DNA from: a virus
DNA: 64,000 bases
Reading direction: 5' to 3' (one strand)
Virus record (IMG/VR): IMGVR_UViG_3300017971_000277
Span: 1-64,000 of that record
Below, one piece after another: positions 1 to 5,911 of this stretch (the first letter of the stretch is position 1; every line of letters begins with the position of its first letter). Under the pieces are notes generated by a model. The model was not told the origin of the DNA and searched no databases. It saw nothing but the letters and a program-made list of their open reading frames with translations. A program made the position numbers and the translations under genes.

Positions 1-39
1 GGAGCGCTTCGCGCTTTGCGCTTCTAGCTCGCAAGTCCA

Positions 40-372
40 TCAGACTCCCTCCCCTGCGAAGCGCTCGCGCAGACTGGCGATGTAGTCTCGAGCGCTCGCG
101 AGGTTATCCGCGCGAGTCTCCCCCCCGTTGAAGCATCGCGACATCTCGTTATCTCGCTGGATGGCTTCTGCGGACTTCGGCATCGCGACGATGTCTAGGA
201 TCGTGACTGCGCAGATGTTGCCACTAGGGGAAAAGGGGGATGCTCCCTCGGATAGCTCATACGCGATGTGGGGAGCAATCCATCCCGTCTCTAGGACTTC
301 TGGGGTAAAGGGATTCGCTCCCTTAAGCGCTTCCCGGATGTAGCGTCGCGCGCTTTTGATCGGACTTCGCAT
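40..372 (-). CDS. Hypothetical protein (110 aa)
   Basis: Not recognised. A soluble, charged 110-residue protein with no membrane segment, cysteine cluster or known motif. Its ATG lies just past the TAG stop of the upstream gene and has no clear ribosome-binding site, so it is probably translated by coupling. The coding sequence carries many gcgctcg-type strings, as does its upstream neighbour. Function cannot be inferred. Confidence 0.6.
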   Translation of the reverse strand: MRSPIKSARRYIREALKGANPFTPEVLETGWIAPHIAYELSEGASPFSPSGNICAVTILDIVAMPKSAEAIQRDNEMSRCFNGGETRADNLASARDYIASLRERFAGEGV

Positions 373-374
373 AG

Positions 375-956
375 CTAGTTAGTCCTGTATGCCACGCCAG
401 GGATATACCCTAGCTCGCTCGCAAGCTTGCCAACGCGGTCGATTTCGCGCTCGTTTCCGTCATAGCTCGCCCATTCCTCGTTAGGGACGGTAGCGCACAA
501 GTCAAGCCACTCATCTAGGCTCGAGCAAGCTACAGAACCGGGAGCGTAGGACTGGCCTAGCGCCCATGCGATAAGCGCTTGATCCCCTACCATGCATCGG
601 AATTCGGTGGGATCATTCGCTGCCATATCCGCCCATCGCTCCCTTGCCGCATCCCCTGCGGTTTCCGAATCCTCCGACAAGATGAAGGATTCTCCCTCTT
701 CCGTGTCGATTTCGTGCAAGTCTCCCCATCCGATAGCGCGGCAAGATGTGACGTGGAAGCGCTCCCCATCGATGATGATGCGCTCGTACGTGGAATCCGT
801 TTCCCGCTCGAAATCGAGGGACTCATCGTCATCGAAACCGTAGGAAGGGAACACGCTAGCGAAGTCCATCCCTAGCCTTACTCCCTCCCTTGCTAGCGCT
901 TCTAGCGCTTCTGGATCTCTCGAGCGCTCAAGCGCTCGCATCCTGGCATCTTTCAA
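375..956 (-). CDS. Hypothetical acidic phage protein (193 aa)
   Basis: An acidic soluble protein of unknown function. The best start is a TTG preceded by AAAGG at good spacing; an ATG five codons further in (MRALERS) is the alternative. The C-terminal third (ALIAWALGQSYAPG, then SLDEWLDL and EEWASYDG) looks like a compact conserved domain, but I cannot name the family. It heads a two-gene unit read away from the large non-coding region to its right, so its promoter should lie there; TTGACA at 1027-1032 on the minus strand is a possible -35 without a good -10. Confidence 0.65.
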   Translation of the reverse strand: MKDARMRALERSRDPEALEALAREGVRLGMDFASVFPSYGFDDDESLDFERETDSTYERIIIDGERFHVTSCRAIGWGDLHEIDTEEGESFILSEDSETAGDAARERWADMAANDPTEFRCMVGDQALIAWALGQSYAPGSVACSSLDEWLDLCATVPNEEWASYDGNEREIDRVGKLASELGYIPGVAYRTN

Positions 957-1399
957 TGGTCTACCTTTCTGCGCTCCCGCGGAATTGCTCGAGCGCTTCG
1001 CTACATCACCATCTCAAGCGCGCGACTGTCAAGCTTCAAAACCTTAAAACTTCGTGCTCCCCCCTCGAGCGAGTCTCTCATCGCGATGACAGGAAGCGCG
1101 GCATCTCGCTCGAGCGTTGAAGCCAAAGGATTTAAAAGTATCCCTTGCCTTCCCTGATGAGCGCTCCCCTTAGCCTATGAATCCGAGCGAGACTCGCCCG
1201 ATGGGTTTGAGACTCGCGCGCTAATTGGCATTTCGTCGCGCTGCTACCGCTCGAGGGAGGGAGGCTAACCCGCTCCCGCTCGAGCGCGGATAGGCTCCCG
1301 CGGACTCCCGCGGTAGGCTCGAGCCTCCCTCGAGCGCTCGCCTGGTAGGCTGAAAAGATCGTAAACCTTTAAGCTTTTGAAGGTTAACCGATACGCCTA

Positions 1400-1429
1400 G
1401 ACTTGCGGCTGAAAAGCTACAGGCAAGTC
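1400..1429. repeat. Inverted repeat / hairpin
   Basis: Arms GACTTGC (1400-1406) and GCAAGTC (1423-1429) are perfectly complementary and enclose a second small stem GCT-GAAA-AGC. It sits in the AT-rich part of the non-coding region. It could be a structured element near an origin or a transcript hairpin; there is no T-run, so a standard terminator is unlikely. Confidence 0.4.
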
Positions 1430-1601
1430 CCGTGCCTGAAACTGAGCGTTTCCGCCCTTTAATATCTTAAACCCTTGATATTGAAGGACTTAACGAGTTT
1501 TAAGGGTTTAAGCGTTTCATTTCACCGAAACTTTTCACCTTTTCGTCGCATGAAAAGAATCGGATTTGAGGCGGGGCCTGGCACGACCCCCCTGGGGCGG
1601 G

Positions 1602-1750
1602 AGGGGCCTAAAGCGCGGCGATGCAACAAAATTTCTGGGGATGGGGTGCCCTCACGTTTCCAGGCGGCGCGACCGCGGGATGACGTGATGGGAAGGGGCC
1701 TAAACCTAGAAGATGCAACAAAATTTCTGAGGATGGGGTGGCCTCGTACT
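1602..1750. repeat. Two direct repeats with 92-base period
   Basis: Copy 1 begins at 1602 and copy 2 at 1694. Both open with AGGGGCCTAA, diverge over 8 bases, then share a core of about 30 bases that starts GATGCAACAAAATTTCTG and continues GGATGGGGTG with one G/A difference; the core starts at 1620 and 1712. The preserved order and spacing suggest a duplicated protein-binding or replication site rather than chance. Neither copy encodes a conserved peptide. Confidence 0.6.
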
Positions 1751-1777
1751 TTTCGAGGACTCCCATCCGTTCACGAC

Positions 1778-2422
1778 CTAGATCGTGTAGCCGAACCTGT
1801 GGGCGAGGTTGCGAAGCTCTCGGCGCAACCCGTCGTCCTTGCAGTCATCAGCGCTGAGACGAGCAGTGGATCCGCTAGAGCCGACGTTCGAGGGAATTGC
1901 GAACGCTGCCCTCTCCTGCTCTCTGGTCGGCTCGTGACCCAGCAGAAAAGCCATGCGAGCTAGGCGCGTAGTGGGGTCGTCCTCGAGCCTGCCGAACACG
2001 TAGCCTGGGTGGTCCTCGGCCTTCAAGACCAGCTTGTTCCACGCGACCCAGAGCGCAAAACCCTGCGTAGGAGGGTCGTCGTAGCCGACGATCTGAGGGG
2101 CGTGCTGCGCGTGAAACTGACCTCCACGGTGTCCTGCCTGACAAGGTAGGTGCTTGTGGCGCATCATGCTTGCGACCACGCGCAGAGGATTGCGAACCTG
2201 ATGCAAGATCAGCCAGTCTCGAGGGAAGTCGGAGACGAACGGGGCAGCGAAAGCGCTAGATTCAGCTACTCACCCCGCCCCGGCATCGGAAACACCCCCC
2301 GACCGGTCATCGAAGGCTTTCTGGTGTCCGCAAGGAACACCTAGCGCAGAGAGCGTTTCCGCAGAGAACCGGGTGCCCGATCGACCGCACCCAGTTACGA
2401 CCAGCCTGGTGAAGCGGCTCAC
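1778..2422 (-). pseudogene. Sulfotransferase-like gene interrupted by an in-frame TGA
   Basis: Sulfotransferase-fold enzymes transfer sulfate from PAPS and have an N-terminal P-loop-like 5'-phosphosulfate site. Here a GTG start overlapping the upstream stop (GTGA) opens a frame reading VVTGCGRSGTRFSAETL, a P-loop-like region; a later LHQVRNPLRVVASM resembles the 3'-phosphate site. Between them, at 2270-2272, is an in-frame TGA, directly before VAESSAFAAPF. The intact product would be about 214 aa. TGA is a normal stop elsewhere in this genome, so this is a broken gene, a TGG-to-TGA change, a readthrough site, or a sequencing error. Without the first 50 codons the downstream part lacks its cofactor site. 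Confidence 0.6.
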
Positions 2423-2667
2423 ACAGCTTCAGCGTAGTCGGGAGGAAGCGTGTCCTCCGGGTTTGCGTCGTCTTCCTGCTGAGATGCCGGGGAACACTCC
2501 CGCAGTTCTGCGATGTCTTTCTCGTCTACCTGCACGAACCTGCTCTTGCTTAGCCTCTCTTTGGCTCGAGAGCGAAGACGACCTAGCTTGCTGGTAGCCG
2601 GTGCGTTCTTCACGTTGCGGATCGCGCCTAGGGCGCGATCGTAGAGTTCGTCGTTTCCGGCGAGCAT
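2419..2667 (-). CDS. Hypothetical protein (82 aa)
   Basis: A small charged protein of unknown function with a basic middle and an acidic, probably disordered C-terminus (EEDDANPEDTLPPDY). ATG start with GAGGAG eight bases upstream, overlapping the stop of the preceding gene. Its TGA stop overlaps the GTG start of the sulfotransferase-like gene by four bases, so the two are likely coupled. Confidence 0.65.
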   Translation of the reverse strand: MLAGNDELYDRALGAIRNVKNAPATSKLGRLRSRAKERLSKSRFVQVDEKDIAELRECSPASQQEDDANPEDTLPPDYAEAV

Positions 2668-2671
2668 GAGA

Positions 2672-3061
2672 CTACTCCTCAGTCGTGGAGGATCCCTGGA
2701 AGATCTTGATGATCTCTCGCATCAGGTTCTCGTTCTTGTCCTGAAGCGCTTTGATCTGCTCTTCCTTCAACTTCGCTTCGGCAAGATGCGCCTCCTCCTG
2801 ATGCTTGATTGCTTCAGCGTGATCCGCGCCGAGCTTGTCGAGCACACTCGACAAGACAGCGTCCTTCTCGGCTAGATGACGGTCCTTGCAGGCGAGACAG
2901 CGATTGCACGTCTCTACCTTTGGGTCGTCGTTCAGCGGGTCCTTGCAGGACTCCTTCGCCTTGTTGTCCTTCCAGAGCGTAATCACCGCAAGAAGCAGGA
3001 CACCAGCCACCGGAGAGGTCGCTGCCACAGCCTTCAGAACACTAATCGTCAGCGGATCCAT
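2672..3061 (-). CDS. Single-pass membrane protein with coiled coil
   Basis: 129 aa. Residues about 6-30 form one hydrophobic segment (VLKAVAATSPVAGVLLLAVI), followed by a short cysteine-rich stretch (CNRCLACKDRH) and a long charged helix of coiled-coil type to the C-terminus. That layout (N-terminal anchor plus coiled coil) is shared by inner-membrane spanins and some phage membrane adaptors, but no endolysin is nearby to support a lysis role. The function is unassigned; membrane location is the safe statement. Confidence 0.6.
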   Translation of the reverse strand: MDPLTISVLKAVAATSPVAGVLLLAVITLWKDNKAKESCKDPLNDDPKVETCNRCLACKDRHLAEKDAVLSSVLDKLGADHAEAIKHQEEAHLAEAKLKEEQIKALQDKNENLMREIIKIFQGSSTTEE

Positions 3062-3072
3062 GACCCCCCAAA

Positions 3073-3588
3073 CTACTTTCGACCGACCCCGATCGCTAGC
3101 AGGAATCGTTCTCGGTCTACGGTACTGAGGAAATCATCAAGGATGATGATCGCAAAGTCAGCGTCGTCGTGGCAGACGATCAGGTGATTGATGTGCTCCT
3201 GACCGTCCAGAAGGTCGATTAGAGCACTTGTGCGTAGAGCTAGGCAGCTTTTCCAGCGGTTAGCACGAAAGATCAGCAGCGGTTGGAGGGTGTAGCCGGT
3301 TTCTTCCGCACATCGCGCAACATCGTCGATGACCTGGCCCCACCAGTCGAGGACCGGGGACTTACCGCGCAGAATCAGGCTGAGGTCGATCTCCTTGTGG
3401 TGCTTGCACTCCACGATCGCAGGAAACGACTCTGGGGGTAGGAGATCGCCGTACGTGAAAGCAGCGCCCCCCCATCGGAGCGCGCCGCTGTTCGGCATTC
3501 GCCTGAACTCTTCACCCCACCACTCGCTCAGAGTCTTGGCAGTGTCGAGTTCGAAGCGATTCCCCTTGTTCTTGGACTTGCTGGGCAC
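3073..3588 (-). CDS. PDDEXK-type nuclease, Holliday junction resolvase-like
   Basis: 171 aa. The N-terminus KGNRFELDTAK supplies the early Glu of a PDDEXK nuclease, and PAIVECKHHKEI the E-x-K core, the arrangement seen in archaeal-type Hjc resolvases and related phage endonucleases. Expected role: metal-dependent cleavage of branched or replicating DNA. GTG start immediately follows the TAG of the upstream gene. The second acidic residue (possibly in the GDLLPPESF stretch) is not certain, so substrate specificity is inference. Confidence 0.6.
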   Translation of the reverse strand: MPSKSKNKGNRFELDTAKTLSEWWGEEFRRMPNSGALRWGGAAFTYGDLLPPESFPAIVECKHHKEIDLSLILRGKSPVLDWWGQVIDDVARCAEETGYTLQPLLIFRANRWKSCLALRTSALIDLLDGQEHINHLIVCHDDADFAIIILDDFLSTVDRERFLLAIGVGRK

Positions 3589-3885
3589 CTACCACTTGAC
3601 CTTCTTCGCCCAGTAGGCAGCGCTCATCTTGCCCTTTGCGATGTTCTTCGCGTGTCGGTCGTTGAACGCCTTGCGCTTCTTCTTCATCGCAGCGCTCTCG
3701 CCCTTCTTGGCCTTGCCTGCGGTCTTCGCGCCCTGCTCACCGAAGCGGATCAGCTTGTATTGGTCGCCCTCCTTGGCGAGCACGATGTGCGACTTCTTCG
3801 GGTGGTTCGGCGTGCGCTTCGGTTTGTTGACTCCGCTGAGCCCGTGCTTCTTGAGGAGGTTCTTGATGCGTTCCGGATGTGCCAT
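3589..3885 (-). CDS. Small basic phage protein (98 aa)
   Basis: Very basic. The pattern KSHIVLAKEG, KLIRFGEQG, then RHAKNIAKGKMSAAYW and VKW at the C-terminus resembles a short family I have seen among phage proteins of unknown function, probably nucleic-acid or virion associated. Its ATG overlaps the TGA of the upstream basic protein (ATGA). A longer open frame continues upstream, but that part is a shadow of the neighbouring gene. Confidence 0.7.
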   Translation of the reverse strand: MAHPERIKNLLKKHGLSGVNKPKRTPNHPKKSHIVLAKEGDQYKLIRFGEQGAKTAGKAKKGESAAMKKKRKAFNDRHAKNIAKGKMSAAYWAKKVKW

Positions 3886-4253
3886 CAGCGCTTCTTCTTC
3901 CTGCGGGTCGGCTTGACCTTCTTGCCCATGCCGACCTTCTTCTTCTCTGCCTTCTTCCGCTTGAGTTCCGACTTGGACATCTCGCCCTTCGTCTTGGGCG
4001 TCTTCTTGGAGACACGCTTGGTCGGGCGGCAGAATTCGTTCTTGCCTCCCTGCCCGCACGGCTTGCCGGTGCGCGTGTCTACCCAGCCCTCCTTCTGCCA
4101 GCGCTTCAGGTCGCTTCCCGCCTTGGTTTTGCGGGTCTTCCCCTTCTTCTTTCGGCACTGCGCAACCTGTTGGGAGGCTCGAGCGGAAGGCCAGACCTTG
4201 ACCCTGGACTTCACCTTGCGAGCGCAAGCGTCCAACTTCTTCTTCTTTGCCAC
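3885..4253 (-). CDS. Lysine-rich protein with DUF5872-like motif (122 aa)
   Basis: The centre reads SDLKRWQKEGWVDTRTGKPC followed by CRPTKRVSKKTPKT, matching from memory the DUF5872 signature found in phages and large viruses. Both termini are lysine/arginine tails. The likely role is DNA binding or condensation, by charge only. GTG start with GGAG six bases upstream; transcription would begin right of the hairpin at 4281-4310. Confidence 0.65.
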   Translation of the reverse strand: MAKKKKLDACARKVKSRVKVWPSARASQQVAQCRKKKGKTRKTKAGSDLKRWQKEGWVDTRTGKPCGQGGKNEFCRPTKRVSKKTPKTKGEMSKSELKRKKAEKKKVGMGKKVKPTRRKKKR

Positions 4254-4280
4254 GGCAACTCCGCGATGAGAGAGAGAGAG

Positions 4281-4310
4281 AGAGAGGGGGGCGCTAGCGC
4301 CCCCCTCTCT
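4281..4310. terminator. Perfect 15-bp inverted repeat beside a GA microsatellite
   Basis: AGAGAGGGGGGCGCT is followed at once by its exact reverse complement, giving a very GC-rich stem with essentially no loop, next to a (GA)n run at about 4268-4285. It lies between two basic-protein genes. It could terminate or attenuate leftward transcription, but there is no U-tract, so a transcript-stabilising or processing hairpin is equally possible. Confidence 0.5.
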
Positions 4311-4323
4311 TGTCCTTGTTGAC

Positions 4324-4428
4324 TCAGCGCTTCTTCTTGGTCTTCTTCTTGTGCTTCATCAGCGCCGCGGGAAGCTTGCCCTTCTTCTTCTTGGCCTTCT
4401 TTTTGGCCTTCTTCTTGCCGTGCATCAT
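4324..4428 (-). CDS. Very small lysine-rich peptide (34 aa)
   Basis: Reads MMHGKKKAKKKAKKKKGK and so on: over half the residues are Lys or Arg. AGGAGA lies just upstream of the double ATG and the frame ends in TGA before the strong hairpin. It belongs to a run of basic small proteins (3589-4428) that may bind or condense DNA. The ribosome-binding site and position support a real gene; function is inferred from charge alone. Confidence 0.6.
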   Translation of the reverse strand: MMHGKKKAKKKAKKKKGKLPAALMKHKKKTKKKR

Positions 4429-4440
4429 GGTCGAGATCTC

Positions 4441-4704
4441 CTAGAGACGACGCGCGTCGTTGTTGGTGGTGGTGCGGAGCTTGGGAAGGGTGCCGGTGAC
4501 CTTGGTGTTCGAGCCGATCACCTCGGCTGGATCCCGCGTCTGCTGGAACGCCTGCCGCTTGGCAGCGACCTGATCGCGCATCTCCGCCTCGAGCGGGCCG
4601 ATGGGAGTCTGACCCTGCCGATCGGCCAGCGGAGGAGGACCCTCCGCTCCCATCAGGCTCTCGAGGGTCTTGCTGCGCGTCGTGTTGACCTTGAAGTTCG
4701 CCAT
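4441..4704 (-). CDS. Hypothetical protein (87 aa)
   Basis: Unknown function. Mostly polar, with a PPP stretch near residue 25 and a basic N-terminus; probably largely disordered. ATG start with GGAGG five bases upstream. Its TAG stop overlaps the ribosome-binding region of the lysine-rich peptide downstream. Confidence 0.65.
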   Translation of the reverse strand: MANFKVNTTRSKTLESLMGAEGPPPLADRQGQTPIGPLEAEMRDQVAAKRQAFQQTRDPAEVIGSNTKVTGTLPKLRTTTNNDARRL

Positions 4705-4713
4705 GTTGGCCTC

Positions 4714-5022
4714 CTAGCCGATGGTGACGCCCGCGGCGTCGAGCTTCTCGATGAGCTTCGCCCGACCCAGCGTGTGCGGATCAGCGATGCTGTGGGTGTT
4801 GGCGAGGGCCAGCAAATCCTCGTCGGGGAGCGTGTCCAGCTTCTCCTTGTTGCTCAGACCGCCGCCGCTGGTGATCGCGGTGCTGGGCTTGGGAGCCGGA
4901 GGAGCGGGAGGAGCCGGAGGCTTGGGCTGCTCGCCCTTCTCGGCGGCTTCCTTCGCCAACTGAGCCTTGACGCGAGCCTGCGCGGCCATCGGGTGGCAGG
5001 CGTTCTGAGGGATACGAGCCAT
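4714..5022 (-). CDS. Proline-rich protein with SAP/HeH-like C-terminal motif (102 aa)
   Basis: The N-terminal half is an Ala/Lys helix followed by a PPAPPAPPAPKP linker. The C-terminal 40 residues (LDTLPDEDLLALANT to LIEKLDAAGVTIG) resemble the short helix-extended-helix motifs (SAP, HeH, Rho-N) that phages attach to DNA-associated or structural proteins. ATG with GGAGG nearby. DNA binding is inference. Confidence 0.6.
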   Translation of the reverse strand: MARIPQNACHPMAAQARVKAQLAKEAAEKGEQPKPPAPPAPPAPKPSTAITSGGGLSNKEKLDTLPDEDLLALANTHSIADPHTLGRAKLIEKLDAAGVTIG

Positions 5023-5032
5023 GTTTGACCTC

Positions 5033-5572
5033 CTAGGTGACGTGTTTCCACGTTCTTCGTGTGACTACGAAATGCACGAGGTTCAGGGTCACCCCAAAAG
5101 CCCGCGCAAGTTCTGCCTGTGTCTCTCCAGCAGCATAGCGCTTTCGGATCTCTCGCACCTGAGATTCCGTAACCTGTGCAGTGTTTATCGCCTCACCCCT
5201 CCTGAGTCGGAGGTTTCGAACGGCGTCGGATAGTTGGTCTTTCTTAGAGCCCCAATACAAGTTCTCGAGCGTGTTGTTCGTTTTCACATCGTCTCGGTGG
5301 CAGCATTCTAGACCTTCTGAGCATGGACCGACGAAAGCCTCAAGGACAAGACGATGCACGAGTTTCCCGACCCGTTCTCCGTCTTTGTATAGTGTTATCG
5401 ACGGGTAGCCGTTGGTTTTACCGATCCAAAGCTTGCGAAGTCTGGGTTGCTTCCGTGGTCCTCGCGAAGATCGTAGGCTCCTAACCCTACCGTGATCCGA
5501 AACCTCGTATAGATCCTCCCAACCTACAATGGGCTTCCACGCTTCATCGCTGGGCCATTGCACTTCTTGCAT
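5033..5572 (-). CDS. HNH homing endonuclease with NUMOD4 domain
   Basis: 179 aa from the ATG with GGAG six bases upstream (MQEVQWPSD); a longer frame to 5620 lacks a comparable site. Domains in order: NUMOD4 (WEDLYEVSDHGRVRSL), HNH core (LVHRLVLEAFVG, then CCHRDDVKTNNTLENLYW), and a C-terminal helix-turn-helix (ESQVREIRKRYAAGETQAEL). Free-standing enzymes of this type cut a target site and spread by repair. Its start overlaps the end of a zinc-ribbon reading frame with no start of its own, suggesting the endonuclease may have landed there. Confidence 0.85.
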   Translation of the reverse strand: MQEVQWPSDEAWKPIVGWEDLYEVSDHGRVRSLRSSRGPRKQPRLRKLWIGKTNGYPSITLYKDGERVGKLVHRLVLEAFVGPCSEGLECCHRDDVKTNNTLENLYWGSKKDQLSDAVRNLRLRRGEAINTAQVTESQVREIRKRYAAGETQAELARAFGVTLNLVHFVVTRRTWKHVT

Positions 5573-5649
5573 CTCTGCTCCAAAGCAAGCGGGTCGTCCT
5601 CTGGCGCAAGAACGTCCCACTCATAGTTGCATAAGATACAGACGACCTC
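5524..5649 (-). other. Orphan zinc-ribbon reading frame, start codon missing
   Basis: About 41 codons read EVVCILCNYEWDVLA, then EQRCKKCNGPAM: two CxxC pairs 18 residues apart, a convincing zinc ribbon. No ATG, GTG or TTG lies near its beginning; the nearest in-frame GTG is about 35 codons upstream inside the neighbouring gene. The upstream gene ends CTC-GAG-GCT-TGA, and skipping one base there enters this frame exactly. It is therefore a possible +1-frameshift extension of that gene, or a remnant cut by the HNH gene. Confidence 0.4.
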
Positions 5650-5911
5650 AAGCCTCGAGTCGGTCGATGGCTGCGGTGATGGCTCTGTCTTTGCCTTGGA
5701 GTGTGAGGAGGTAGGTGGCCCGAACTGCCTGAGCGACGACTCTTCGAATGTCACGGTTGAGTTCAGCCGCGAAAGGAACGAGTGCGCGGTCGCCAGAGCC
5801 GCCACTAGCAGAGAGCGGGCGGCAGATCTTATCCACGACATCGGCAAGCTCCTGCTCCGGGGTGTCCTTCTTGGTGACGGGGATGTGGGGAAACAGAGGA
5901 AGCTGGTTCAT
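5648..5911 (-). CDS. Hypothetical protein (87 aa), possibly extended by frameshift
   Basis: Unknown function. ATG overlaps the stop of the SbcC-like gene (ATGA), so it is co-translated with the recombination nuclease. Mostly helical (DKICRPLSA and AELNRDIRRVVAQAVRATYL). Its TGA stop lies where a +1 slip would add a zinc-ribbon domain, which would give a protein of about 128 residues. Confidence 0.6.
   Translation of the reverse strand: MNQLPLFPHIPVTKKDTPEQELADVVDKICRPLSASGGSGDRALVPFAAELNRDIRRVVAQAVRATYLLTLQGKDRAITAAIDRLEA

Larger units (their letters stand above)
957..1777. other. 820-base non-coding region, possible regulatory or origin locus
   Basis: No credible gene on either strand. The right half is locally AT-rich (about 1350-1560, with aaacctttaa, ttaaccg and taatatcttaaa strings), unusual in this GC-rich genome. 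It holds a 7-bp inverted repeat around a GCTgaaaAGC inner hairpin (1400-1429), an AATATC/GATATT inverted pair (1461-1482), a pair of direct repeats 92 bases apart (1602-1750), and many CTCGAG palindromes (seven between 988 and 1334). Both flanking genes read leftward, so at least one promoter is needed here. An origin of replication is a reasonable guess but is not shown. Confidence 0.45.

Noticed and set aside
1475-1963. Plus-strand open frame of 162 codons
   Set aside because: It crosses the non-coding repeat region and runs antisense into the sulfotransferase-like gene; no ribosome-binding site and an implausible composition.
2270-2272. Genome-wide recoding of TGA as tryptophan
   Set aside because: TGA ends many genes at ATGA or GTGA overlaps and conserved tryptophans use TGG; only one internal TGA was found.
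3589-4227. Single 212-codon gene in the basic cluster
   Set aside because: Its upstream half is a shadow of the 122-aa gene in another frame; the ATG at 3885 with ATGA overlap explains the real gene.
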